From a virus: a stretch of DNA of 64,000 bases. The position numbers were made by a program, and so were the translations under genes. Within the stretch, counting starts at the first letter, position 1; every line of letters starts with the position of its first letter. Under the pieces are notes generated by a model that saw nothing but the letters and a program-made list of their open reading frames with translations, was not told the origin of the DNA and made no database searches. The stretch is from positions 1-64,000 of IMG/VR virus record IMGVR_UViG_3300028025_003604. One strand, 5' to 3'. Below are positions 45,623 through 55,351 of the stretch, one piece after another.

Positions 45623-48600
45623 TTATTTATTTAATTGTGATTTTAATTCGTTGATTAGAGTGCGCTGTTCATTAAGCTGAACCTGCTGCTCTTTGATTGC
45701 ATTAACCAATGTTACCCAGATACCTTCAGATTCTAAACCTAAATAATCTTCTGAACCTAATAGTCTTACCATATCAGGCATTACTTCCTTAACCTCCTGA
45801 GCGATGAAACCATACTTTAATCTAGCCTTAGTTAAATCATCATTGTAGTAGAATGTTTTAGGGTTTAATTGAAGCACTTCGTTTAGACCGTAGGTTAAAG
45901 GCTTGATGGTGTTCTTAAGTCTGAAGTCTGATGGATTGGTATTAGTAATAAAACCTGCATTTGAGTACAAAGCTCCAGTACTTAAGTTACCTGCGTATAC
46001 CTGACCAAATGCTGCTGTACCATTTGCGTATAAAACGGCTCCTTGAGTGGTTGCTGTAGCATTAATACAGATTGCTCCACCCTCAGTAATTCTCATACGC
46101 TCAACAAACGTTGTACCAAATGTATTTCCTGCACTTTCGTTGTGAACATAAAATACCATCGCTGAACCCCAGCCTGTAGTTCTAATACCCCTTATACCTG
46201 CTGTAATTACGTCCTCATTTTGGAATTGCAATAATCCACCATGCCCTGAAGTGTATGTGTCAGTTTTAGTAAAGATGTTTATACCATTTCCAAGAGCTCC
46301 AGCTCCTGTTGACAGACTGAGTAACACTTGACCTGCACTTGTTATGCGCATACGTTCTGCCCAACTTCCGCTGTATGTATTAAATACTAAATCATTTGTA
46401 CTTCCACTTCCCGGACCACTTAATCCAATCGATGCGGCATAGGTTGGTGTAGCATCTTTATAAAACTCAAGGTGGCCACCTTGTAGCAATGCACCTGCCG
46501 TGCTTACTGTTGATACTATATGCAATTTACCATTTGGATTTGTAGTTCCAATTCCAACATTACCACCACTTGTTATGCGCATACGTTCACTTAACGAACC
46601 ACCGCTTGCAGTTCTAAACCACAAATCAGCTGCGTTAGTAGACTCGCCACCATTTTGTATTGATAAACCAAAAGAAGCTCCGGGCTTAATGGCACCATTT
46701 GTGTTATGGGAAATCATTATAGCCGTTGCTGAAGATGTGTTAATCCCTGTGTTAACATCTAAGACGGTATTAGGATTTGTAGTGCCTATACCAACATTGC
46801 CTAGTTGAGTAATCCTCATCCTTTCAACAGGAGAATTAGCTTGATATTGGCTTGTTGTACTAAAGGATAGATAACCTGCATAAAAATACCCATCCGTACC
46901 GTATGCTATTTTAGCTAAAGCATAATTAGAAGGATATGTATTATTAAAGTAGATTGAACTGTTTTCAGCAGAAGTTGAATAGTTAACCGTAGTTAATGAA
47001 GCAACGCCATTTACATCTAATGTATATAATGGACTCGAAGTGTTTATACCTACATTACCATTTGCCGTAATACGCATACGCTCTAAAGAACTACCACTAC
47101 CATTGTGTGTTCCAAAGGCCATTGCCCCATGACCATTGTTCCCTCCAGAGTTTGAAATCACTTTTATAAAACCTGTTGGGACTCCTGATGTATACCCAGC
47201 GTCACCATAAAAATTCAACTGCGCTCCTTGAACTCCAAATGCTGCTCCTCCAGCCATATTCCTAATTGATGCTACAGTATATCCTGATGAGTTACTTGAC
47301 GCTGCGACAAATGTTCCATAAGCTGCATCTGTAGATCCAATCAATACATTCCCCCCACTTGTTATGCGCATACGTTCTGCGTTGTTCGTGCCAAATACTA
47401 AAGCATTATTTGAACTATTTTGCAATGTTACTAATCCACCATTTGATTTTAATTGACCTGTGTAAACAGCATTATCAACTAAATCTATTCTTGGAGTGCT
47501 TGAAGTTCTTGCTAGTTCTAATCCATATCCAGTTCCATCTGCTGCATTACCAATACCAATCATACCTGCTGATGTTATGCGCATACGTTCGGTATTGTCT
47601 GTTCCGAAGATAACAGGGTCAGCAGTTAATGAACCTATAAGTAATCCTGCACTGCTTGTTCCACTTGATAATAAGGCAGTATAATTACCTGCAAATAACC
47701 CAAATACAGTAAATCCAAAACCCGATGAATAAGTAGTAAATTGTCCAAGACTACCAATATTATTTTCAACATAAATTCTTGCCGTTGCTGCCGCACCTGA
47801 ATTTAAGTTTATTGACCTTATTGTATTTTCACTATTAACATTTGAACTGACATCTAACTTATATGTATCATTAGTGTTTCCTATTGATAAATTACCTGAA
47901 GCGTTTAACGTCATAGCTTGGGTAAAGGATATAGCGTTACCTGCCGTTCCTGAAGAGGCTTGATACCAAAGATGTGTGCTTCCGTCTTGCACATAGGCAC
48001 TTGCGGAATTGCTTGTTATATACTTGTAACCACCATCATAATAGGAATTATTAAATACTATTGTCCCAAATGTTCCACTATTTGCTAAAGCACCTGAATT
48101 ACCAAATTGAAATGCTTTTACATTTGTTCCACTCCATGCACTCGGTGTAACTCCTAATCCTATTGCATTGGTTCCCTCTTGTAAAATACTATTCCCTATT
48201 GTACTTGTACCTGTAAACTTAGGTAGGTAGTTTGTAGTACCTGTACCAGAGACATTGCCAACAGTCCAGCTTCTATCAGCAGACAAATCAAAGGTAGTGC
48301 CGTTGATAGTTAGTGTTCTCGAGTTAAGGGTATAAGGAGCTAGTGCAGCAGAGGTAATGTACCCCTGTGATGTTACAAACGACTGAGTAGCATATGCGGT
48401 TGAAATTGATAGTATACCAAAGGCATCAGACACTACAACACCGCTTGTGAATGTTGGCACCTGAACCTGACCTGTGGTTCTAATTACAAAAGCATTATTG
48501 TTAGCAGCAACTCCAAAGGTTAAATTACCTGCGGCATTTGTTGCCTGTATGTAGTTAATACCAGCAGTTGTAAACGAAAGCTGTGAGTCTAAAGTAAGTA

Positions 48601-50698
48601 TACCTGTGAATCTACCAGTACCTGTTACATCTAGCCTGTATGTATTGTTAGTATTATTGATTGAGATATTACCCGTAGTCGCATTAATCCTCATTCTCTC
48701 TGTAGCACCTGTACCAAACAAGAAGTTACCTGCTGAGTTGGTGTTGTTAGAAAGAATCATATCGCCAGCCGCAGCACCAATAATAAAGTGATTGCTTGCT
48801 GTCGCCATACCGATAATACCTGTGTAGGTAGGAGATGTAATAGTGTCTGCGAATCTAAATGAAGGAGCAGAACCAATAGCCTGATAATGATTATCTGCTG
48901 TGGTAGAGTATACCATGAACTTGGCAGACCCCGGAGTTTGGGTTCCGATCAATACCGATGTACCTGCGTCATAGATTAAACTATTACCTAGTGCTGTACT
49001 TGTGGACCACTTAGGTACAAAACCCATAGATCCAGATCCAGTAACAGTGCCCACTGAGAAGCTTCTGTCAGCTGTAAGATCAAATGTAGTTCCGTTAATT
49101 GTTATTGTTCTAGCATTGGTTACTGGAGTGAAACCTAATGCAGTAGTTACCATGTTAGACGTGATACCTGATATATAACCTGCAGGATTAGAGCTATCAT
49201 AAGGAGTGTATCCTAATAATGTAGCGATTGACTTCATCTTATATAAAGACGTAGAAGCCTCGTATGCTAAAACTGTATTGTCAGATGGGGTAGATGTTAT
49301 TTGAACATTATGAATTTCATTTAGTTCAAAACCGTTCTGTACGTTTACAAAGATCTCTCCATTGTTCTGCTGCGCCCTTGTTACAACACCAATATAAACC
49401 AAATGATTTGGAGCATATGGCTTATTAGCCAATCCAAACAATAAGTTACCATCAGTACCTAACCAAACAGGATCTCCAGCTTGAGCAGATGATGTATCTA
49501 AGCCAGAAAGTAAACCTTCGGTAACAACAAAACCTGTACCATTAACTGAAAGGCTCTGAGCAATAAGACCCATCGTTTTACTTGATGTACTCTCTGTAGC
49601 ATTTGACGCCTTGCTCACAATCATATTGGTACCATCAGCACTTGACACATAAACAGCTTGACCCTTAGTCAATGCCACGCCAGCTTTAACTGTGTGCTTT
49701 ACTGTACCTGTATAATTATCTATCCACTCTGTGTTATAATTAGTGTTATCTATCTTAGCTAAGATCTGACCAGTAGTACCGCCAACAGGAAGTATTGCTG
49801 AAGGGTTAACAATAGCTTGCGTAGATAATACCCCCGAACTGTTCGCCACTACCATACGGTCTCCTGTGCCAGCAAGATCACCTACCCTTACTAAACCGCT
49901 TACTAAATTCATAGCATAGTGAGTAAGGCCAGTTGTAGCGGTTAATGTAGGGTTATAATAAATACCCGTAAAGTTTGAAGTACTTTGCGTGTAGTTTAAA
50001 GTAGGCATCAAATTGATACCATAACCATTAATATTTGCAGAAGGCGTTGGATTACCAAATGCATCACTGGTAAATATTTTAATTAACGAAACGTCACCAT
50101 TGTAGATTGTTCCATTGTTACTATATGCGCCATTGAATGAGAATACCGCTTTGATTGCAGTAGCAGCACCAAATCTTAAATCACCAACGAACCCCATTGT
50201 GTAAGCAGAGGCCGCATTGTATGAATTCTGTTTTGTATAACCATCAGTAGTCGGTGTGATATAAGTTTCATTCCTAAAAGAATGCGCCCCTGTAGCCAAC
50301 TGTGATGCTCTTACAGTACCAAAAACATCCATCTTATAACCAGCATCAACCGGAGACGCCTGACCAATTACAATATTACCATTGGAAAATATTTGTTGTC
50401 TGATAACATCTGAAGTACGTAGCTCTAATCCAGCTGTGGCATACTCATTGGCAAGTATTAAGTTAAGAGTAGCATTACTATAACCTATGTATGATTTTGC
50501 AGTAGGTGATAAAGTGCCTTGAGCAAATACCATTTTCATTGTGCCACTACTAGACACCCTTTCAAAGACTAAGTTGTTAGCCTCTGTTCTTAAACGAGTA
50601 CCAGTACCTGCGTAGATAGTATTCGATGCAGCATTAGCTGAAAACGTATTCTCTACTGTAAGACCGGCCTTAACTAATATGTCACTTAAAAACTTCAT
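45623..50698 (-). CDS. Tail fibre with S74 intramolecular chaperone (1691 aa)
   Basis: Receptor-binding or fibre protein. The C-terminal SDFRLKNTIKPLTYGLNEVL and FGFIAQEVKEVMPD-like segment from about residue 1588 is the Peptidase_S74 chaperone, which self-cleaves at the Ser-Asp junction after trimerisation. It ends in a coiled coil. The shaft is made of many repeats with the pattern ERMRITSxGNVGIGTTxP, typical of Bacteroidota fibres and adhesins. The repeats also show as near-identical DNA words. The N-terminal part is the particle-bound end. Confidence 0.88.
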   Translation of the reverse strand: MKFLSDILVKAGLTVENTFSANAASNTIYAGTGTRLRTEANNLVFERVSSSGTMKMVFAQGTLSPTAKSYIGYSNATLNLILANEYATAGLELRTSDVIRQQIFSNGNIVIGQASPVDAGYKMDVFGTVRASQLATGAHSFRNETYITPTTDGYTKQNSYNAASAYTMGFVGDLRFGAATAIKAVFSFNGAYSNNGTIYNGDVSLIKIFTSDAFGNPTPSANINGYGINLMPTLNYTQSTSNFTGIYYNPTLTATTGLTHYAMNLVSGLVRVGDLAGTGDRMVVANSSGVLSTQAIVNPSAILPVGGTTGQILAKIDNTNYNTEWIDNYTGTVKHTVKAGVALTKGQAVYVSSADGTNMIVSKASNATESTSSKTMGLIAQSLSVNGTGFVVTEGLLSGLDTSSAQAGDPVWLGTDGNLLFGLANKPYAPNHLVYIGVVTRAQQNNGEIFVNVQNGFELNEIHNVQITSTPSDNTVLAYEASTSLYKMKSIATLLGYTPYDSSNPAGYISGITSNMVTTALGFTPVTNARTITINGTTFDLTADRSFSVGTVTGSGSMGFVPKWSTSTALGNSLIYDAGTSVLIGTQTPGSAKFMVYSTTADNHYQAIGSAPSFRFADTITSPTYTGIIGMATASNHFIIGAAAGDMILSNNTNSAGNFLFGTGATERMRINATTGNISINNTNNTYRLDVTGTGRFTGILTLDSQLSFTTAGINYIQATNAAGNLTFGVAANNNAFVIRTTGQVQVPTFTSGVVVSDAFGILSISTAYATQSFVTSQGYITSAALAPYTLNSRTLTINGTTFDLSADRSWTVGNVSGTGTTNYLPKFTGTSTIGNSILQEGTNAIGLGVTPSAWSGTNVKAFQFGNSGALANSGTFGTIVFNNSYYDGGYKYITSNSASAYVQDGSTHLWYQASSGTAGNAISFTQAMTLNASGNLSIGNTNDTYKLDVSSNVNSENTIRSINLNSGAAATARIYVENNIGSLGQFTTYSSGFGFTVFGLFAGNYTALLSSGTSSAGLLIGSLTADPVIFGTDNTERMRITSAGMIGIGNAADGTGYGLELARTSSTPRIDLVDNAVYTGQLKSNGGLVTLQNSSNNALVFGTNNAERMRITSGGNVLIGSTDAAYGTFVAASSNSSGYTVASIRNMAGGAAFGVQGAQLNFYGDAGYTSGVPTGFIKVISNSGGNNGHGAMAFGTHNGSGSSLERMRITANGNVGINTSSPLYTLDVNGVASLTTVNYSTSAENSSIYFNNTYPSNYALAKIAYGTDGYFYAGYLSFSTTSQYQANSPVERMRITQLGNVGIGTTNPNTVLDVNTGINTSSATAIMISHNTNGAIKPGASFGLSIQNGGESTNAADLWFRTASGGSLSERMRITSGGNVGIGTTNPNGKLHIVSTVSTAGALLQGGHLEFYKDATPTYAASIGLSGPGSGSTNDLVFNTYSGSWAERMRITSAGQVLLSLSTGAGALGNGINIFTKTDTYTSGHGGLLQFQNEDVITAGIRGIRTTGWGSAMVFYVHNESAGNTFGTTFVERMRITEGGAICINATATTQGAVLYANGTAAFGQVYAGNLSTGALYSNAGFITNTNPSDFRLKNTIKPLTYGLNEVLQLNPKTFYYNDDLTKARLKYGFIAQEVKEVMPDMVRLLGSEDYLGLESEGIWVTLVNAIKEQQVQLNEQRTLINELKSQLNK
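46337..47591. repeat. Repeated DNA words within the fibre gene
   Basis: ACTTGTTATGCGCATACGTT (plus-strand reading) occurs at about 46337, 46567 and 47357, with a shorter form near 47575; it encodes the ERMRITS unit. The codon-level identity of some units suggests recent duplication or recombination between shaft repeats. Confidence 0.7.
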
Positions 50699-50701
50699 TC
50701 A

Positions 50702-51787
50702 TTATTTTTTAATAACTACACGATATGCATTAGACGCAGGTGCTACTGCAAAACTTACTGTAACAGTATTCACGTCAGTGATAACCACATCAGCAAAAAC
50801 CTCTTCAAGAGTTGTATTATCTTTTAACATTACAATCACATCAACCGTATTAAGCCCGTGGCTTACAGCGTAAGACGTAGCTGAACCATTACCGATATTA
50901 GCAGCGTATCCGCCTGTTCTATTATCTAGTAAAGTCTTTAACTTTAAAGGAGTAACCGCAGTGGTGTCATCTGTACCTGTGTTAACTTCAGTTTGTGTTG
51001 CTAATCTAACAAGACCTAATACTGTTTCTGTTGCTTGATCTCTATTAACCTCTAATCTGATCCAGTCTGCTTTTGACGAAGTAGATGCGTTGTCAATCTT
51101 AGCGATAATCATATCGCCAATGTTGAACGCTTCTCCATCTACAGTACCTGCTACAGACACATACCAGTAGTCACCTTTCTTTGTACCGCCAGTACCAACT
51201 GGGAATGATCCTGTTGATGCATCCCATGCACCTTCAAGGTTCCCAAGATTACCTACAGTGGTATCGATATAAGATTTAATTGCAGATGATGTAGCAAGGG
51301 TAGTAGTTGAAGCAGAAGCAAGATCTGTTACAATAACAACGGCAGATGGTGTAGCAGTAGAGCCGCTAGTATTACCAATAACTGTATTGTTTGCTAACTG
51401 TGCAAGTTTACCTAAAGTAACCTGATTGTCACCTAACTTGATTGTAGTAATAGCGCCATCGTTAAGCTTTGCTGTAGTGATACCAAGATCTTTCACACGA
51501 ACTGTGTCGTTATTGATCTCGATGGTAGCATTATCTACGTTAATGTCTAATGTAACTGCGCCACTTGTACCTCCACCAGTTAGACCTGCACCTGCAATAA
51601 CAGCTGTAATATCTCCAGAAACATTGATCCATGTAGATCCATCCCAGAAATAAACCGCAAGGTCTACTGTGTTAAAATAGATCTGACCAGCTACTGGTGA
51701 GCTAGGAGCAGACGATAGATTCTGTAACGCTACGTTAAGTATCTGATTTTTTGATAGGTCTAAATTGACCAAGACTTTTTTTGCCAT
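50702..51787 (-). CDS. Fibre/adhesin protein (361 aa)
   Basis: I place the start at ATG 51787 (MAKKVLVNLDLSKNQILNVA). SPVAGQIYFNTVDLAVYFWD is the conserved head of phage fibre proteins that carry this GQIYFNTxxxxxYxWDG motif. Then come TTAKLNDGAITTIKLGDNQV repeats and a C-terminal strand-rich domain (VSHGLNTVDVIVMLKD). It probably joins the main fibre to the particle. Confidence 0.7.
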   Translation of the reverse strand: MAKKVLVNLDLSKNQILNVALQNLSSAPSSPVAGQIYFNTVDLAVYFWDGSTWINVSGDITAVIAGAGLTGGGTSGAVTLDINVDNATIEINNDTVRVKDLGITTAKLNDGAITTIKLGDNQVTLGKLAQLANNTVIGNTSGSTATPSAVVIVTDLASASTTTLATSSAIKSYIDTTVGNLGNLEGAWDASTGSFPVGTGGTKKGDYWYVSVAGTVDGEAFNIGDMIIAKIDNASTSSKADWIRLEVNRDQATETVLGLVRLATQTEVNTGTDDTTAVTPLKLKTLLDNRTGGYAANIGNGSATSYAVSHGLNTVDVIVMLKDNTTLEEVFADVVITDVNTVTVSFAVAPASNAYRVVIKK

Positions 51788-51788
51788 G

Positions 51789-52964
51789 TTAGTTGAGATA
51801 TGCTTTTCCTGCAACAGGTGCAGTGAATGTTATTGTAAGTTGATTGTTTGAATTGTATCTAACCTCGCCTTCAACCTGATCGTTAGCAGTGTCAACAATA
51901 GACACGCTCGGGAATTTTCCCATATTATGAGTCACTACCCAAGTAGCAGATGCCACCTGCTGATCAAACACAAAGTTGTTTTGTGTGATAAGCGAAGACA
52001 GGTAAGTCCATAAGTCTGTCTGGTTAGTTAAATCGCCGGTGATGTTACCCCAAACTGCTCCGGGGAAATATGCACTTAGATCGTATGGTAAGATCTGGCA
52101 GTTACATGGAGTGTAAGCTGGAAGCTGGTAGTTGGTTAGAACCCTGATAAGGTCCTTAAGATCTGTATAAATATCAGCTACGTCTTCAGTCTTGATCTTG
52201 TCGATAATATGAACAAACAAAGATTGCGCATATTCAAAGTCTGCCTTGATCTGACCGAACTCATTTCCTGTATTAATTCTTTGGTTAAGCTCTGTCTTAA
52301 GTCCACTGATCTGTGTTACTATAGAGGTTAAACCCGGAGGGGTTTGTGCGTAAGAGGTAAATGTTTTACTTACCCTTTCGTCAATAGTAAACCATGTATA
52401 CACCTGATGGGTGTAAAGAACAGACGCCGTGAATGTACCATTGTAGTAGGCGTCAAAATACTTGTTATCGAAAATAAGATCGATGGTATTGGTAGAAGAT
52501 GTCTTGGTTCCTGTTGGGATACTAGACACGCTCCACGCTCTGGTAACTGCGCCGTTGTTAAAATTAGATCTTGAGTACACTGTATCATCGAAGTATCTAA
52601 GCTTTGGCGTAAACACATCGAAGTCTTCTCTTAGGTTTAATACAACAGCGTCATACGCTACCTGAAATGTTCTGGTAAAAGTTGTCACCAAATCGTCCGT
52701 TGTCCTGATCTCGTACTCGATCACGTACTCTCCATTCTGTACGCCACCGGTAGAACTTAATCTTAATAAAGAAGAGAAAGTACCCCCTGAGACTGTAACA
52801 TCGGGAGAGTTGAAGTTGCCAGTCCTAGTGTATCCGTCTGGCTGAGTGATATTGTAAATGCCAACAGCTCCAGCGGGATAAGTAGATGTATCCGTTAGAA
52901 CAAGAGTGGGGGTACTTATTAAGTCAAACTTTACCGTAAATCCTATGTTGTTTATTATGGGCAT
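51789..52964 (-). CDS. Tail/adhesin protein (391 aa)
   Basis: The start is ATG 52964 (MPIINNIGFTVKFDLISTPT); upstream in-frame codons overlap a terminator region. It is beta-rich with Ig-like character in the first 190 residues (DGYTRTGNFNSPDVTVSGGT), then helical (LKTELNQRINTGNEFGQIKA), and ends with WVVTHNMGKFPSVSIVD, a fibre-type domain also seen at the end of the 361-aa protein. Probably part of the fibre complex. Confidence 0.6.
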   Translation of the reverse strand: MPIINNIGFTVKFDLISTPTLVLTDTSTYPAGAVGIYNITQPDGYTRTGNFNSPDVTVSGGTFSSLLRLSSTGGVQNGEYVIEYEIRTTDDLVTTFTRTFQVAYDAVVLNLREDFDVFTPKLRYFDDTVYSRSNFNNGAVTRAWSVSSIPTGTKTSSTNTIDLIFDNKYFDAYYNGTFTASVLYTHQVYTWFTIDERVSKTFTSYAQTPPGLTSIVTQISGLKTELNQRINTGNEFGQIKADFEYAQSLFVHIIDKIKTEDVADIYTDLKDLIRVLTNYQLPAYTPCNCQILPYDLSAYFPGAVWGNITGDLTNQTDLWTYLSSLITQNNFVFDQQVASATWVVTHNMGKFPSVSIVDTANDQVEGEVRYNSNNQLTITFTAPVAGKAYLN

Positions 52965-53016
52965 TTGGCAGCAAAATTCCTCATTATACGTAAGTAATAT
53001 GGGAAAAACAGACCCA

Positions 53017-53047
53017 CAAAAAAGCCCCACCTAAACAGGCAGGGCTT
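53017..53047 (-). terminator. Intrinsic terminator between capsid-side and fibre genes
   Basis: On the minus strand: AAGCCC, then CCT-GTTT-AGG inside, GGGCTT, then TTTTTG. It lies between the 277-aa gene and the fibre genes. Confidence 0.75.
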
Positions 53048-53097
53048 AACCAAACCAAACGCGAGATGAACCTCTGTTTAGTTATAAACTAAGGTCA

Positions 53098-53931
53098 TCA
53101 CTTCTTGGCCTTGCTTTGAATAGTTTGGTATACTTTCTCACCTTTCGCCGAGCTAACACAGAATGAGATTAACTCATCTACTGCATCGCTACCAGTACTT
53201 CTGGCCACCGTCAAGATAGCTTCCTTGTTAGGCCACTCGAATCTTGACTGCTCTTCGTTAAACACAATCACACCCTTTGTAACCGCACGGTTGATTGTTG
53301 CTTTCATTACAGCTTGCTTATTCCCGATAAGGTCTAAGAAAGCTGCAGGATCTGTATCTGCTAATTCTTCTAATTCGTTTCTAAGAACTGAAACAGGCTT
53401 GGTGTCGTCCTTACCTAAAGCAGCGCTATAGTCCTTCACATCTTCAGGGCTTAAGTCAGCAGCAGCATTTAAAGCTTCACGCTTCATGTTACGCTTCTTA
53501 GTCTCCTTCTCAGCCTTGGCGCCTTCATCTACTAATTCAAACACGATCTCCTTTGTTGTATCCCTATTAGGGTTAGATGCATTGTGATTGGTTAGTGACA
53601 TGTAGCTATGGATCTCTTGATCAATAGCTCTTCCCCCGAACAGGGTCAAATGGCCAGCAAGCTGAGCTGTAAAGAAGATGTCATGGAATGTTGGATTGCC
53701 GTCCGAATCTACAGACCTTAAGGCTGCGATGTCTACGTACTCTTGTTTCTCTTCATCCCAGATCTGATCGATCACAGGGATATTCTTAGAAGCAGGGATC
53801 GCCAAACGAGACGGGTCCATTGGGTTTTTCTGAATGTTATAAAGCCTGTAAGTAACTCTCTCTCCCGGCTTTAACATGGTTGACTTCAACAACTTATCAG
53901 AAATGTTGTTGAACACTTTACTTTTTTTCAT
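53098..53931 (-). CDS. Hypothetical structural protein (277 aa)
   Basis: Basic start MKKSKVFNNISDKLLKSTML, then YRLYNIQKNPMDPSRLAIPA, a globular core and a charged coiled part (EKETKKRNMKREALNAAADL). It lies directly downstream of the major capsid gene, where related phages keep a conserved capsid-associated gene. A role in the head is inferred from place. Confidence 0.5.
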   Translation of the reverse strand: MKKSKVFNNISDKLLKSTMLKPGERVTYRLYNIQKNPMDPSRLAIPASKNIPVIDQIWDEEKQEYVDIAALRSVDSDGNPTFHDIFFTAQLAGHLTLFGGRAIDQEIHSYMSLTNHNASNPNRDTTKEIVFELVDEGAKAEKETKKRNMKREALNAAADLSPEDVKDYSAALGKDDTKPVSVLRNELEELADTDPAAFLDLIGNKQAVMKATINRAVTKGVIVFNEEQSRFEWPNKEAILTVARSTGSDAVDELISFCVSSAKGEKVYQTIQSKAKK

Positions 53932-53967
53932 TCTCGGTTTTTTGGTTTGTTAAATTCTTTGAGGTTA

Positions 53968-53998
53968 GAAAAAAATAAGAAGGGGACACTAGGCCCCC
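53968..53998 (-). terminator. Terminator-like hairpin after the capsid gene
   Basis: On the minus strand, GGGG-CCTAGTGT-CCCC is followed by TTCTTATTTTTTT. Moderate stem; it may partly stop transcription so that capsid mRNA is most abundant. Confidence 0.55.
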
Positions 53999-54016
53999 TC
54001 CTCATCCTTTTAGAGA

Positions 54017-55318
54017 TTAAACTAATTTGAAGAACTGGTTTGCACCTAAGATCTCTAAACCTTGGATTGACTCGTAGTGGATTTCCAATACGCTTCTTTC
54101 GTTGGTAGGAACTGGAGCAAGACCGCCTAACAAGATCTCACGATACTTAAGATCAAGACCGTCACCAGCCATGTATCTTACACCGATACGATCGATTAAA
54201 GCGCCATCAACAGTCTTCTGCTTTGTAGCAGGAGCACCGTAAGCAGCATCTTTGAAGTTAGGTCCACCAGTGAAGTTTACGATATTCTTGTGATCAAGAA
54301 TTGGTAAGTACTTCTTGTGGTATGTACGACCGTAGATCTTCACGCTGTCGATACCTAAATCTAATTTAGATTGTACGTTGAAACGAGCAGCTTGAGAAAC
54401 GATAGCACCGTTACCTAATGCATTAAAGAAGTTATCCCATGCAATGTTTTGAGTAGTACCTGTGAAAAGGAAGTACTCAGCAGGACAACGATCTTTATTC
54501 AAAGTCTGAGTTAAAGTCTTAACATCAGCAGCGCTTAAAGAACCAGCAGTTAACAAGCTTTGGTTTACACCGTAAGTTGTAACATATTGGTCAAGACCTG
54601 CAGTTGTTTGAACTGGCTTACCTTCGCCATCTACTAATGAAGGGTTAGCGTCAGCAAACTGAGTTGTTGACATACGACCGAACATTAAAGCAGCACTGAT
54701 GTCACCACGGAATTTCATTAAAGATTCGTGTTGACCTTTGTACATGTAGAAAGGTTTACCTTGGAATTCAACTTCAACTTTAGAAGCTTTCTGAACGTCA
54801 GTGATACTGAACTTGCCTTTGAAAGCTTGTACTTGGTTGTAGTATTTAGTTACACCCCAACGCTTAGCATCTGGAGAAAGTGAACCTTCACCAGCAGCGT
54901 TAGAGAAGAAGCTGATCTTGTCAGCAGGAGCAAGAGTTAATGTGCTAGCGTCAACACTCTTAATTACTACATTAGAGCCAGACTTAGAGAACACATAACC
55001 AACTTTCCCGTCAGGGAATAAAACTAATTCACCAGCATTAACGTAAGCCCAAGCTGTAGCGTCAATTGTAGCAGTTACAGAAGTTGTAGTAGAACCAGTT
55101 ACTGCAGTTACAGTAGCAAGAACATACAATTCTTCGTTAACGAAGTGGTGATAGGTTGGAACAGAAGTAGGAGTAGAACGACCAGTCAATTCCATGATGT
55201 CAAGGAAAGAAGACTCTTCGTTTGTAATGTCCAATACTTTGTTAAGGATTTCTCTCTGATCGAGGAAATTTACAGATGATACGTATTTCTTATCGTATAC
55301 GCCGATAGTACCTGCCAT
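54017..55318 (-). CDS. Major capsid protein (433 aa)
   Basis: Assigned by position (after portal and scaffold-like genes, before fibres), length, and abundant beta structure: VDFLDQREIL-type N-terminal helix, TPTSVPTYHHFVNEELYVLA, RWGVTKYYNQVQAFKGKFSI and GLEILGANQFFKLV at the end. Codon use is noticeably more regular than in its neighbours, as expected for a highly expressed gene. HK97-fold is expected, not shown. Confidence 0.8.
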   Translation of the reverse strand: MAGTIGVYDKKYVSSVNFLDQREILNKVLDITNEESSFLDIMELTGRSTPTSVPTYHHFVNEELYVLATVTAVTGSTTTSVTATIDATAWAYVNAGELVLFPDGKVGYVFSKSGSNVVIKSVDASTLTLAPADKISFFSNAAGEGSLSPDAKRWGVTKYYNQVQAFKGKFSITDVQKASKVEVEFQGKPFYMYKGQHESLMKFRGDISAALMFGRMSTTQFADANPSLVDGEGKPVQTTAGLDQYVTTYGVNQSLLTAGSLSAADVKTLTQTLNKDRCPAEYFLFTGTTQNIAWDNFFNALGNGAIVSQAARFNVQSKLDLGIDSVKIYGRTYHKKYLPILDHKNIVNFTGGPNFKDAAYGAPATKQKTVDGALIDRIGVRYMAGDGLDLKYREILLGGLAPVPTNERSVLEIHYESIQGLEILGANQFFKLV

Positions 55319-55351
55319 TTTTTAAAAATTTAAATAGGGGTTAGAATAAAA

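Noticed and set aside
45623-51787. A diversity-generating retroelement acting on the fibre genes
   Set aside because: No reverse transcriptase, template repeat or adenine-specific variable region is visible in the window.
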